NCBI GenBank assembly: GCA_963693365.1
Contig: CAVNZM010000009.1
Location: 9,734,001-9,798,000 of the forward strand
Source of the DNA: Amoebidium appalachense
Lineage: Eukaryota; Ichthyosporea
Direction of reading: 5' to 3'
DNA: 64,000 nucleotides
A program made the translations under genes and the position numbers. This document shows positions 47,314-59,111 of the stretch, one piece after another. The notes beneath the pieces are model-generated. The model was not told where the DNA came from and searched no databases. It was given only the letters and a program-made list of their open reading frames with translations. Position 1 is the first letter of the stretch, and every line of letters starts with the position of its first letter.

Positions 47314-48214
47314 CTCATATATAATTTTTACTGCTGCATGACTTATGACTTACACAGCCCCGAAATATACTCCAAATAAACAGATACCAGTACTTTTCCT
47401 GTTTGTGACTTTGGTTACCAGTTACCTTTCGGAGTGCTGTCTCTCTCACATGTGTAACTGCAGGTTTACAACGACCACTCATTGCAGCTGGACTTTACCG
47501 GGATGCCCTCGACATGACTGGTCGAATATGAGACTCCCCAATCACTCACAACCTGCTTGTTAGTTATTCGTTCTCTATGGCCGCAGCATTTAATGTTCCA
47601 ATCAACACAGAAGAGGCCATAAGTGTCCACTCACGCGAGTCTCACCGTAGTTCTTTTCCAAGTAACCGAACATATGTAATTGTATTCGATCATCCGATTG
47701 GAAAAGCAGATATCACATTTATGATTGGCTCATTCGTCAGCAAACGCCGACATCTGACTGGATGAGCCGGCACCGACGAAATGTAAACAAAGCAAATAGA
47801 TCTGAATAGATCTGAATCGATTGATTGACACGAATGCTCGCCGCGGAGACATAACACCAACCTCCTTGGCAGCCATCTTATGTTTGATGGGCACCGTATA
47901 AGTTGCATTGGTTTCGTATTTTTCCAGCGCTTTTGCAAGACGTTTCCCCGTAAAGTAGAATCTTGTGGGAAAAGAACACACGTGTGGGTGTCAAAACAAC
48001 GTTTTGAAAATGAGTGTGTGGTGTGCCTTGCGTGTGTGCATATACATCGATTGTGAGTGTTTCTTGAGGTGTTGAAATGGTTAAATATACAACAGAAAGG
48101 TAAGAACATGTGCATGCCTAGATTGTGAGCACATTTGACAGTTGTCCTTTTTTCTTGAAGCAAACACTGATACAGTTACTATTTATCAAGAATCCATAAT
48201 ATAGACGGAATGAA
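47314..48214. other. Intergenic stretch with one weak exon candidate
   Basis: Mostly featureless. On the minus strand at about 47962-47869 a segment reads FYFTGKRLAKALEKYETNAT then VPIKHKMAAKE, with CAAG before it and GTTGGT after it, which could be a small exon of an unrecognised gene or a decayed fragment. Nothing nearby supports a full gene. Confidence 0.3.
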
Positions 48215-48841
48215 ATGACACCAGATGCACCCTTTCTCCAAACTGCTTCTTGTCTCTCGCCTACTTGCCCTTCTCTTTTTGCCTTTCTCTCTCTCTCTCT
48301 CTCGTGCCTCCCCCCCCCCCCCCCCCCCCTTCCCCACCTCATCCCTCCTTTCCCTACCTTTCTCGTTCTCATTCTCTCTCTCTCTTCCCTATTCCCCTGT
48401 CCCTATCCGACCTCATCTCTCCCATATACCCCCCCCCCCCCCTCCCCTCCCCCCTCTCCCTCATTTCCCCTCACCCCCCCCCCCCTCCCCCACACCTGCT
48501 CCCCTCTCCCCCCCCCCCCCCCCCCCCACGCTGCCTTCACCCTGTCCACACCTTTGCGAGAGGGCCCCTGCACACATTCACACAGGGACACGCACAGGCA
48601 AACTTGTATAAGCACACACATGCACATGCGCATGTGCACAACACATGTGCACGTTCCTTGCATAATTGGAACACAGACCCCAAGACATAACACATGCGCG
48701 CAAACATCCATCAATGCACATATACAAACACAAATATTCCGAACGTGTGGCAAAACACACACACACACAGGTAAGAGGTCATCTGCCCCCCAAGCATTTA
48801 GGGTCTCCCCTTCCCCTCTGCCCTCCCCCCTCCCCCCGCCT

Positions 48842-48875
<34 letters not shown>

Positions 48876-49060
48876 CTCTGTCCTGCCACCACCATCACCA
48901 CTGCCAATCCACGGGTAGGCACCAACATCACCCAAACTTGATTTTCTTCTCATTCTGTGTTCTAATCAAGAGTCCCCCGCGCAGTCCACCACTTCATCAC
49001 CCCCTTCCCCCCCCCCCCCCCACCCTCTCCTCCCCCCACCGAATACAAGCATATCCACTG
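48215..49060. repeat. Pyrimidine-rich and (CA) low-complexity block
   Basis: CT- and C-rich sequence (48265-48535, 48800-48875, 48995-49045) with a CA/TG segment (48560-48775). Long Pro/Ser reading frames here are artefacts. No gene seen. Confidence 0.85.
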
Positions 49061-50930
49061 TTAAGGTTTATAAAACTGTATCCAGCCCCACAAGCGTGCT
49101 AGTATCTTGACCAGTTACACATTCACGTTTACTCCATCTCACAAGCAAGAAAGTGTATCCGATACCAGCATATCCAGCCCACATGTCGTACGTGTACAAC
49201 GTAAAAAAAAAAAAAAAAAACATGCCGTACATGTACAACTAAAAAAAACATATCGCACATACCTCTTGCTGTTGTCGAGAATCAACCTAAGCAGTGGTAA
49301 TAGGTGTGAATGGGCTTCAACCAGTTACCTTTTTTGGACAGGTGAACGTGTGTCCCTCATCCTTTGCACAAACTCACAGACCCTGCCACCGGGGAGCCCT
49401 ATAGCTAGCTAGCTAGCTAGCTAGCTAGCTTAATTAATTAAATTCAACTTCTTACGTTTGAATACATGGGCGGGTCCGGACATACGTTTGATTGGCTGGT
49501 AGGCCAGGCATCAATCGCCAGAGGAGGGGTAAAATCAATTTGAGCCAAATGATTACATATGGGATTTCCATCGTTTTGTACCGTGTGTGCCTCAAGCTGC
49601 AAGGCACACACTGAACCACAGGCAGCTGAAGAAGCTTATTTATATACATCAGCAAACATCTCCCGGCATCTTTTTCCCGTCTCAAACCACTCTGGGACAT
49701 CCTAAACCCGTAACCCATCCTGAACCATACCCTTTTTAACCGTTATTAGTTAGAGATGACTCCAAGCTATCCCTAACCCGTCCGGCTTTAGCAGGCGATA
49801 TTAAAGACATCTCTGTAACTACGTCCTTAGTATATCTGTAACCCGGCGAAACCCTATCCCGTGTTCCATCTGTTTCCTCCCCCAAGCATATCTTAGAGCC
49901 GTCTTTGTTATGTCTTAAACGAATCTATAAAAAGACAATATTTATGAACTTTTACTAAAAAGATATCCCTAGCATATCTGTAAGCTATCGATAAGCCGTC
50001 TACAAGAGCGCTTTGCGATCACCAATATCCATCTTTAATACTACTTTATGTAGTTCAGACGAACATATATGGCATACTTAACACCTCTTGAAGAATTTGC
50101 AGAGATATATTAGAGATATGTTGTGGTTAACCTAAATGTATCCTTACGATGTAGTTATGTAATATGTTATTTCAGTCTAACACGAGTTGTCGACTTTAGG
50201 ACCTACTAAAAGCAACTCACCGATGTGATAGGCTAGGGATATTTTTATTGGTACATAGTGACACAAACAAAGATATGCGTGAGACGTATTTACGTCATAA
50301 TATAGATTCATCATCAATTGAGGAAAAGACACAATTAATATACACTTTAGACGGCTTTAGGACGGCCTAACGTTATATATGGTCGCTCCCATAGATAGAA
50401 TAATTATATATTCATAGTTCTGGTAAGAGCACCGGAAGATTTCTTGATGCAATTTTAAAGCCATCTTTCAGGATGTTCTAAAAGTCACACTAAAAAGACC
50501 GTCGTCATCCTTAAAGTCATCTGTTGGATGGCTGGAGGTCGTCGTGATGATATCTTAAACCCCCACCTCCCACCTCCCCCCCCCCCCCTTTTCCTGGGGA
50601 CCACCACCCACCCCACATGAACCTTTGACGATCGATGACGACGACGGCCAGACCCACAGGGTCTTGCCTCCATACTTTATTTACCTTAACAGGACAAAGA
50701 GCCGGTACCCACCTATGGGTGCTAAACATGCACATGATGGTTCGTGTGCTATAAAAGCAACACAGAAACGAAACACGGAAACAACAGCAGCCATAGGACA
50801 AAGAGCCCCAGACCCACAGGGTCTTGCCTCCATACTTTATTTACCATAACAGGACAAAGAGCCGGTACCCACCTCATCAGCAAAGGCCACCCACCCATCC
50901 ATTCGGTATCATTCGGGCATCATGGATATT
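49061..50930. other. Non-coding spacer with (TAGC)n and a local duplication
   Basis: An A19 run lies at 49203-49220 and a (TAGC)n run followed by TTAA repeats at 49402-49442. At 50651-50720 and 50804-50875 a segment of about 70 bp (acccacagggtcttgcctcc to gagccggtacccacct) is duplicated with 153-bp spacing. Phrases such as aacccgt, taagccgtc and ccgtc-ttta recur at 49730-50050. No supported gene. Confidence 0.55.
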
Positions 50931-52094
50931 AGAATGATAGTACCCATCCACGAACCCACCCTTCATCCAACAATATATCAGTCTGATACTCTTTTTGTTA
51001 AATCCTAATATCCGGTTATTTTAAGATATTAGAATGATATCCATGTCTAGATATCATTCTGATATTGGAATAGCCCCCGAAAAAGCCCGAAAAGCCCCCG
51101 AAAAAAGGCATTGTTCTACTTGTTGCTCTATCCTTTGGCCATCCCGCTATGTATCATTCTGATAACATAATAGATATTGGAATGATACATACCCTCAAAT
51201 GCTCTACGTTTTCAGATAGGGGTAAACATATCTGAATGAGACTTGAATAGTACATTACAAAGTACAAAAAGTGCCCTCGTTGGTCATGCACGGTTATCCA
51301 AATGATATCATAATGATATCATTGCAAGAACGGGAGGTGTATTATAATATCTTTGTATGCCCTATTATGGTATTGGTATGATAGAAGAAAATGAAATTAT
51401 CTTCCTTTCCTAATATCAGAATGGTCTCATTCTAATACCGTGAATGATATCCAAATGATATCTATTGTAGAAAAGGGGGTGTATTATAATATCTTTGAAT
51501 GCCCTATTATGGTATTGGTATGATAGAGGAAAATGCAACGAAATTCCTTTCCTAATATCATATTGGTGTCATTCTAATATCGTGAATTCCAAAACCTCAT
51601 ATCATAATAGCACTATTCCAATATCTTAAAATCGTGGAACATTTAAATCTGTACCCTATTATAGTATCATAATTGAGAGACATGTATATCATTATGGTCA
51701 CCTTTGAGTGTCGTTGTGGGCATCATAATGGTCACTTAAAATATATCATTCGTGTACCATAATGGTACCATTTTATTGATTCGTTCCGTCGTCGACGTCC
51801 CCCCCCCCCTCCCCCCCCCCCCCCCCCCCCCCGGTCGATCTGCTATTAGCACTAAACTGTATTCAGACTTAGAAAACAAAAAAAGAAATTCTAAGTAAAT
51901 CTCAAAAAAAACAAAAAAAAATTTTTTTCTAAGTAAATCTCAAAAAAATTTCTAAGTCTCGCTCAAAGAGAACTACGTATCATGATGTTTTTCAAAAGTT
52001 CTAAGACATACGCCCAGCATGTGTTAATACCGTCACATTTTAACCTTCCAAACAACCATAATAAAACATAACAATATACTAACATTTTTGTTAG
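50931..52094. repeat. AT-rich field of ATGATATC/ATTCTGATAT motifs downstream of the right JmjC gene
   Basis: Motifs gatatcattctgatatt, aatgatatc and tatcataatg recur on both strands (about 50990, 51045, 51150, 51300, 51320, 51450). A segment containing ggtgtattataatatctttg is duplicated at 51336 and 51478 with about 142-bp spacing. A C43-type tract lies at 51799-51832. Similar ATGATATC patches occur in introns of the right module (53690, 56165, 59685, 61090, 61165). Position mirrors 15864-16990 at the other module. Confidence 0.45.
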
Positions 52095-52639
52095 TTAGTA
52101 TACTAAATTATTATTTCTTTTTCTTGTGTTCAAATTCTTGGGGGGGGTCTTTATGGGTGATTGTGCGGGCCGCTTATTGGCGACGCGCGACGCCTCGTCG
52201 CTGCTGCTGCCGCCGCTCTCACGCTCCTTGTCCCCCGCACCGCCATCCACCGACATGTTGCCGTCCAACAGCTTGGGGTCCACCACCTTCTCGACGATGA
52301 CGTTGGTGTCGGGGATGGGGTCGGCCTCCTCATGACGATGTCTCCGTCGTTCTTGTCCTTGTTGCCGGCAGCGTCATCGTTGATCTCCTCGGCCTCCTGG
52401 ACCTTAGCCTCGGCCTCCTTGGCCTTTGCCTCGGCCTCCTTTAAGTTAGCCTCGGCCTCCTTTAAGTTAGCCTCGGCCTCCTTGGCCTTAGCCTTACGGA
52501 CGCGCTCGTACTGCTTGATGTACTGTTGGGGCAACAGAATGACGTGTTAGTCTTACTTGTGTGCTGGTGAACAATATTGCCAAAATACAGGCAGAATATT
52601 CCGTGCTGGTTCATAAGGGCTTCACTTAACATTGATTTG

Positions 52640-52684
<45 letters not shown>

Positions 52685-55600
52685 TGGTGGTGGTGGTGGT
52701 GTGTGTGTGTGAGTGTGTGTTGTGGGGGCGGGGGGGGGGGGGGGGGGGGGGAGGGCATGGGTGTGCTACATGGCATTAGAGTGAGTGGGAAAAACTGTGT
52801 CGGTCGAGGCACTTTCACAAGAAATAAAATGGGGTTTTTTGGGGTGCTGGTAGGGTGTCTGTGTATCTGTGTGTGACTTGTGTATGCAGCAGAGGGTTGG
52901 ATATACGGAAATGAAGACTTCAGAACACAAGCCAGAAACCCAAAAAAAGGGGCAGGAATTAAACGTGGGTGTGCATGTGTGTGTGGAGGGGGTGAGGGGG
53001 GGGGGGGGGGGGGAAAGACAAAACATACCGCCTTGATGGTTTTAGGGTGTGCCCCACCAGCGTAGTTCGGTTCATTGACCCTGTACACAGCTTGGGGCCA
53101 GTTGGTGTTGTCCTTGCACTGGTGCATCTGGATGCACTTCAAACACTCCTCGAGAAGGTTCACGCAGACACTGAAAAATTGCGTCCAGCCCTTGGCAATG
53201 TCCTGAAGGGGGAACCAAGGATACGCGGGTTAGAGTACGTGTGGTGCTCTGTGGTAGACAGGCGTCTGTAATGGTGGGCAGCTCTAGGAGTGGGTACAGG
53301 ACAAAACTCAAATTATATTTAAAAGTACGCACATAGTTTGCATAACAAGGGGGAGGGTGGGGGGGGGGGGGGGGAGGGTGGGGGGGGGGGGGGGGGGGGG
53401 GGGACCTGAAGGGGAGGTGACAGTGCTCATCTGTTATATAAATCAGATGGCTAAACCTAACAAGTTTCCTGTTTTATAAATGCTCATCCAAAATATCGGT
53501 TGATGGCCCCCTATATCGTTGAAACACTGGCAAAGCATATGCTCATCCATGACCCATCTGGATGGCTCCCTAGATACTCGTAGCAAGGATAGAGAAGGCC
53601 TTACAATCAAAAACATCATTGTACATTCGAATTCGAATCTCGGAGGACTACCTACACTCATCATGGATGCATGTATGATATCTATAAGGATATCTATATT
53701 AGATAACAAAATATATTTAGATATCTGAATGATATCTCCAAATATATACACAAAAGGACCTGTTGGATATACAAATTCTGCTATGTTTGTTTCGAGACCG
53801 TGCAAAACGGTGAAGGGATGAACGGGGTCTGAGGAGATGAACGGGGGGAGGGGGGGGGGGGGGGGGGGGGGATAAAGAGAAAGTTGTGGAGGGAGGTGGC
53901 TCGTGCACTTCCATAGAAAGGCTTGATGTTGAACCAGGTAGGGGTGGTGGTGGGGATGGGTGTTGTGTTGGAAGGTTGGCGCGGGGGGGGGGGGGGGGGG
54001 GGGGGGAGGTACATACACGTGAACTTTTGCCGCCAATCACTGCCCTGATGCCCTTCATGCTCAGGGAGCTGAACATGCGGTGGAATGAGGCATACCCATA
54101 TGGGTCGCCAGTCACTGGATCGGCGCTGTACTTGCGGCCACAGGGAGCGCCATCCAAGAGAACCTCATCGAGCAGCGAATTCCACAGACGGCCACGCACA
54201 TCGGCCGTGGGTACCCACGTCATCAACTGCAAGGGACAGGAAAAGAATGTGGGCGGGGAGTGAAAAGGTTAATGATCAACCAAACACCTGGTATTTGTGC
54301 TAAATGGGAAGGGGTACACTATCGGCAGAAATGACCTCGAGAGATTGATCACTGAGCAAGTAGAGAGTAGTGCATGGGAGAAGAGGGTTGGTTGGGAGTG
54401 AGGGGGGGAGGGGGAAGGGGGGGGGGGGGGGGGGGGGGACACCAAAGCACAAATAATACAAAACCGAAAATACACTAGTCCTTTATCCAAAAGTTGAGTG
54501 TAATAGGGTAGGGTAAACGATGAAGGGATGAATGGGGTGTGAGATGGGATGACCGGGGGGGGGGGGGGGGGGGGGGGGTTAGAATGCGTTACAGAGTACG
54601 AAGTACTACACATACACGATGGAAAACGCAATGCGATGAATGGGGGGGGGGGGGGGGGGGGGTTCCAGAGAAAGTTGTGCAGGGAGGTGTCGCGTGCACT
54701 TGCATAGAAACAGCTTGTGTGCCTGTGTGTGTGTGTTTTTGGGGGGGGGGGGGGGGGAGACTTGCATCCAAGTTGTCAGTGCCTGGGACCACATAGTACT
54801 TGCTCAAGAAGGTGCGAATGTGCCCATGCAGCGTGGACCTGACCGTGGTGAGGCCAGTGCGGATCTGGGTGACCTGCTTCTTCTGGTCAGACTTGCGAGC
54901 TGCGTTGTGCAGAGCATTGCACCATGCCTCCTTGGCCGCCGCGGGGATGCGGTCGAAGTTGACGGGGTCGATCAGCTGGGTGGTGGAAAGGACAGCGGCG
55001 GCCAAATCGCGGTCGTTCTCGTCGTTGATGTGCGGCGTCTCGAGCAGCATGCGCTGCCATAAAACGTCGGTCTTGGTTCTGGACATGACGTTGTTGGCCT
55101 GAAGGAAACAACAACATGTGAACAAAGGCCGTTGCGTTCCAAAATACCAAGCAATCAAAACGGATGAGCTATTGTGTTTTTAGCGCTTGCGTTGATTGAT
55201 TGGAGAAAAACTAGCATCTAAATAGCACTGTACCCTGGTCCATTTATTCAATTGAACATACCATCATGATGCGCGGCAAACATTATATCTTTTGTGGCAA
55301 TTAATTACTTCCTCAAGTGTGTATACAAATAATGAGCTTCAGATCAAGAAAAAAAATTCTAAAACATAGAAAATGGTTACAAACGAGTGTACAGGAGGTA
55401 ATGGATAGGGTGTGCGTGTGCGTCTGTGTGCTTTCGTGTGTTGGTGTGTGTATGCTGTTTGAGGTTGGGCCTTTTTGTTTGTTTTCTCCTTTTGTTTCCG
55501 ATAGGGGAAAGGGAGATACGGGGGAAGGGAGGGGGGGGGGGGGGGGAGACATACACACCACTCTAAGCCCTGCTTGAAGGACATGGGGCTGTTCTCCTGG

Positions 55601-57932
55601 CTGTTGCTGCCATCTTCTTGGGGGTCCTCCTCGTCGATGGAGTCCGGGCTGGCAGAACCAACGGTGCGGGGAGCCGGCGGTGTTTTCTGCTTCACACTGG
55701 GAGTCGCCGCTTGCTCTGCCCGGTCGGCATCGGTGAGCGGGAAATCCATATGCAAAGGATTAAGCGCAAACCGCATCTCGGCGCGGCTGACGGTCTTCAG
55801 GAACTGAATCTGGCGGCGGAGGCTGGCGCGGGGAAGTCTTTGAGGGACCACGGTAACAAGGTAGGACAGTTCGACTGGGTCCCGCGGCAGGGCGTCCTGT
55901 ATTTTCTTGTCGTTCAGGTCCGCGTCGAGGTCCATGTTTCCGAGCTGTTCCTCCACGGCCTCTTCCTCTTGACCGTCAGCCCACTCGTCGTCTGGATCTT
56001 GAATTTGTACTGCACACAAGGGTGAGTGATCATTTCGGGCATAAATTTGGATGTTGGCAAGACAGGGACGGGGGCTAATTGGGAAGATGTTTCATTGCAT
56101 GATATGCAAGTGCACATTATGATAACCTTTTTGTATAAATATACATATAAAGAACCATTAGAATGATATCTAAAATATCACTAAAGATATCATTATGTGC
56201 AACCAAAAGTTCAACCATACCATACAACTCTCGTGCAACTAAAGATATCCACACCTATAACATACATCTCTCAAACACCAACTGTGCAGCGTAATACCGA
56301 ACACCAACAAGAAACAGTTGAAAGGAAACACCCTCACACAAGCACCAAATAGACCATCTTTGTTAGAGGGGGGTGGGGGTAACAACCAGCAACCGGAATA
56401 TTTAACTGTCCCACTGAGCCGAAAGCAGCAACCATCTTTTCGACGCTGGGTACAAAATGCGGGCGACAGTCACACACAGGATACAGTGAAAGCTGGTCTA
56501 TCCATCTAAACGTGGCTGTGTTCACTGCCAAAGCGATGTTGGGACCCATCTGAAAACCATAGTGCAGTGAACCGGGCGTGGTCTGTACCAAGTCACCAGC
56601 CCGCTGCACAATAATAACTGGAGCCATTCCAATTGAAGCCAGAAAGAGAGGTGAACGAGGAATGTAATTCTTGTGTTGCAAAGGGTTGGAACACGATTGC
56701 GGAATCTCCTTCACTGCAAGCGCGAGCAGACGTTTGTACTGCGACGGAGGATGAATAAACCATATCTTCAGTCCCCACAAAAGTAGGCTGGCAGAGGCTA
56801 GAGCAGCATCCTCGATGTGTGCACCAAATAAAGTCAACCCCATAAGTGTCAACTGCATATACAACATGGCTTCGTTTATGCCAGGCATTGCGTCTCCGTA
56901 ATGATTTGCCCCCAGCGGTGTGAAGTCAGCAATGGTGGTCACGTAAAAAAAACGACTGTCGTTGATCTTTGTGGTGTCTACCTCAACGTCTGAGGCATAC
57001 ACCCCTCCCTTGCCCACTAGGTTTTCTTGGTAAAAGTGTGCTATCTCATCACCACTCATGTCTGCTAGACCACCCCTTTCCTTAGGAACGGCGGGGATAT
57101 CGGACAGCTTCACGCTTACATGCTTCCTATCAATTTCACACCAACTGTCTGAAACACTTGCAACTGTCTGCCTAACTGCCTGTTTCCTGATTTCCCTCGC
57201 ACAAAATAGTTTGATTGCTTCCCCAAAAGGGATAGGGGACCCGAAACCGCTGAGTAAACAGCCCCCGTCACCACGCGCCTCGGCCTTGTGCAAGGCACTT
57301 AGTGCTTGCAAAGCTCTACGTTTATCCATGTGTGTGCTCGCCTAATACCAAACATAAACCATTAAACGACAGAGTGGAAATGACGTTGGGTTTAGGATTT
57401 TAAGAGCTTATATACCATGCAGAGCACAACGGTCAGAACAACACAAAGGTGAAGGTGAACACGTAAGACACCCACCTTTCTTGCGACCGTTAAGGATGCT
57501 GATGGCGAAAGGGGCGGTGTTCTTGGTGATGCTCGAGAGCATCACAGTAGCAGCGCCAGCAGGGTCCGTGCGGCTACGTCCCGTCCTCGACCCCGCAGGG
57601 TTAGGGGCCGGCTGCGTCCCCCCGTTCTTGCCGCTGCCGGCCCCTTTTGGGTTGGGCTTCGAGGGGAGATTATACGTATCATCGTTGCTATCGTCGCTGG
57701 CTACTGGTTGTTCCTTCTGACGATGCTTGAGGCCCTGACTGCGTGGTTTCCGTTGCAGCATAATGTCGGCGGGTTTGTGCAAGAAAAACACCTTACAGGC
57801 ATCAGACTGATACTTTTCTGCGGGTGTTTGAGTGGTTTTGGGTGCGAAAAATTGATGCATACCGATGTCGTACAATGATTTTTCATTGGTCCATCGGCCG
57901 ATCAGATTAATATTCTGAAGCCAATCAGACAT
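52095..57932 (-). CDS. JmjC-domain (KDM4-like) dioxygenase gene, right copy, multi-exon, frameshifted near the end
   Basis: Minus-strand exons: 57932-57476, 57342-56387, 56009-about 55560, 55098-54766, 54226-54017, 53202-53029 and 52522-52095. Exon 1 is polar and ends NGRKK like the left copy. Exon 2 holds the full JmjC region: GVYASDVEV and ADFTPLGANHYGDAMPGINEA, then GAHIEDA (His-x-Glu), LKIWFIHPP (Lys for 2-oxoglutarate), LHYGFQMGPN (distal His), and RWID...CDC, all arranged as in KDM4/JMJD2. Later exons give an acidic region, an unrecognised block ending VVPGTDNLD, CGRKYSADPVTG, a Cys-rich helix (CLKCIQMHQC), YAGGAHP, and a coiled coil of EAEANLK repeats. Exon 4 uses a GC donor (GAT|GCAAGT). 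A one-base shift near 52330 breaks the last exon. Exon 1/2 phases do not match, so exon 2 may start separately at the ATG at 57329. Inferred role: chromatin or histone demethylation linked to the adjacent transposase. Confidence 0.8.
52646..54680. repeat. Poly-G and (GT)n tracts in right JmjC introns
   Basis: G runs occur at 52729-52752, 52999-53013, 53358-53403, 53846-53872, 53984-54006, 54417-54439, 54556-54578 and 54641-54662, and (GT)n at 52646-52720. All are poly-C on the coding strand of the JmjC gene and most lie near exon acceptors. The left JmjC gene has the same feature in its own orientation. Confidence 0.85.
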
Positions 57933-58912
57933 GCTACATTTTGTTTCTGCTGAGGCAGTGCAAACCAAGTCAAATGGTGGCCCACGGTTGCATCAAGTTT
58001 TATAATTAATCGGTACCTATACGACAATTACCCTTTTGAAAGCATTTTATATTTAAGTATTTTTATCGATGAAAATAAAAAATACCTAAGTATACAGTAT
58101 GTGCTCTATTTCGAGAACAGCATCCCTAAAAAACGCGCCAGTGCCTTGTTCCCTTATTGTCGTGATCCCCCGCAATTTCCGTTCATTAGGCTTGTGCGTA
58201 AAAAGCTAATATTGAATTTCCAGTGTGGGGAATACGACTATGAAACCGTAACAGCCATACTTCAAAGAATGAAATTTGTTTGTCACTGTAAAAATACACA
58301 ATCTCGCACTCCAGATAATTTCTCATGCCTGCCTATGCCTCATTCTCAAAGGAAAAATGTTGCACATGATAAAAACATCCGAAATATGGGGCTGAAATTG
58401 TCGAAAGTGATTTCGTGCACATTCATCTATTAAGGTGTTGGGGGATCCGGTGTTTTAGTGATCACCAATGGGGAAGGGTTGTCCTACGGCGAAATTGCCA
58501 TGTGCAAAGAACCGAGCACCCCAATGCTCAATAAACGATGGGTGAGGCAAAACTTTACCGTCCACACTAGAACCGAATTTGGGTTGAAGCTGCTACTACT
58601 AACGTTTAAAAAAATTATTGATGCACGGACCGTTCTTTGTATAATTTTAAGGCGGGTTAAAGCTCAGGCAGTGTTTGCTTTTTCTGATAGTTAGCATGAT
58701 ATTCACCCAATCAGAAAGACGTAATTCGGAGCTGCTCATCGAGATATATCATTGAAGCCTTATTGATAGCATCTTGATGGATTGGATGGGTTTCAAAGCC
58801 TCATTATACTATCAGACTGATATTTGTTCTTGGTTTGCGACGGTTCGCGCTGTAAACAAAAGAAATTATACAAATGTGATAAACTATATATATAGAAAAG
58901 AAACACAACATT

Positions 58913-58956
<44 letters not shown>

Positions 58957-59111
58957 AATATATATATATATATTTATATTTATATATGTATATAAATATA
59001 TATGTACCGTACTAATACAATCAGTGTACACCCTATTTACACGGCGCTGAGATATGGTTCACCCTGTGTTTGGTTGTGCTATGTACCTGTTCTTTTGCAA
59101 GCACCCAGAAA
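57933..59111. promoter_or_regulatory. Divergent intergenic region of the right transposase-JmjC module, with (TA)n
   Basis: About 1.18 kb separates the two divergent ATG codons. CCAAT/ATTGG boxes are near 57885, 57921 and 58707. A long (TA)n/(ATTTATA)n stretch lies at 58910-59005, immediately upstream of the transposase start. Small open frames at 58101-58433 and 58458-58694 have no recognisable motif and I do not call them genes. Its position matches 6471-7435. Confidence 0.5.

Noticed and set aside
49107-49412. Short open frame of about 100 codons near an A19 run
   Set aside because: Contains a Lys run from the homopolymer and no recognisable segment; no conserved neighbour.
58101-58694. 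Small open frames in the right divergent promoter
   Set aside because: Sizes of 78-110 codons, no motif, no counterpart in the left module's intergenic region, and AT-rich composition. Chance frames are more likely.
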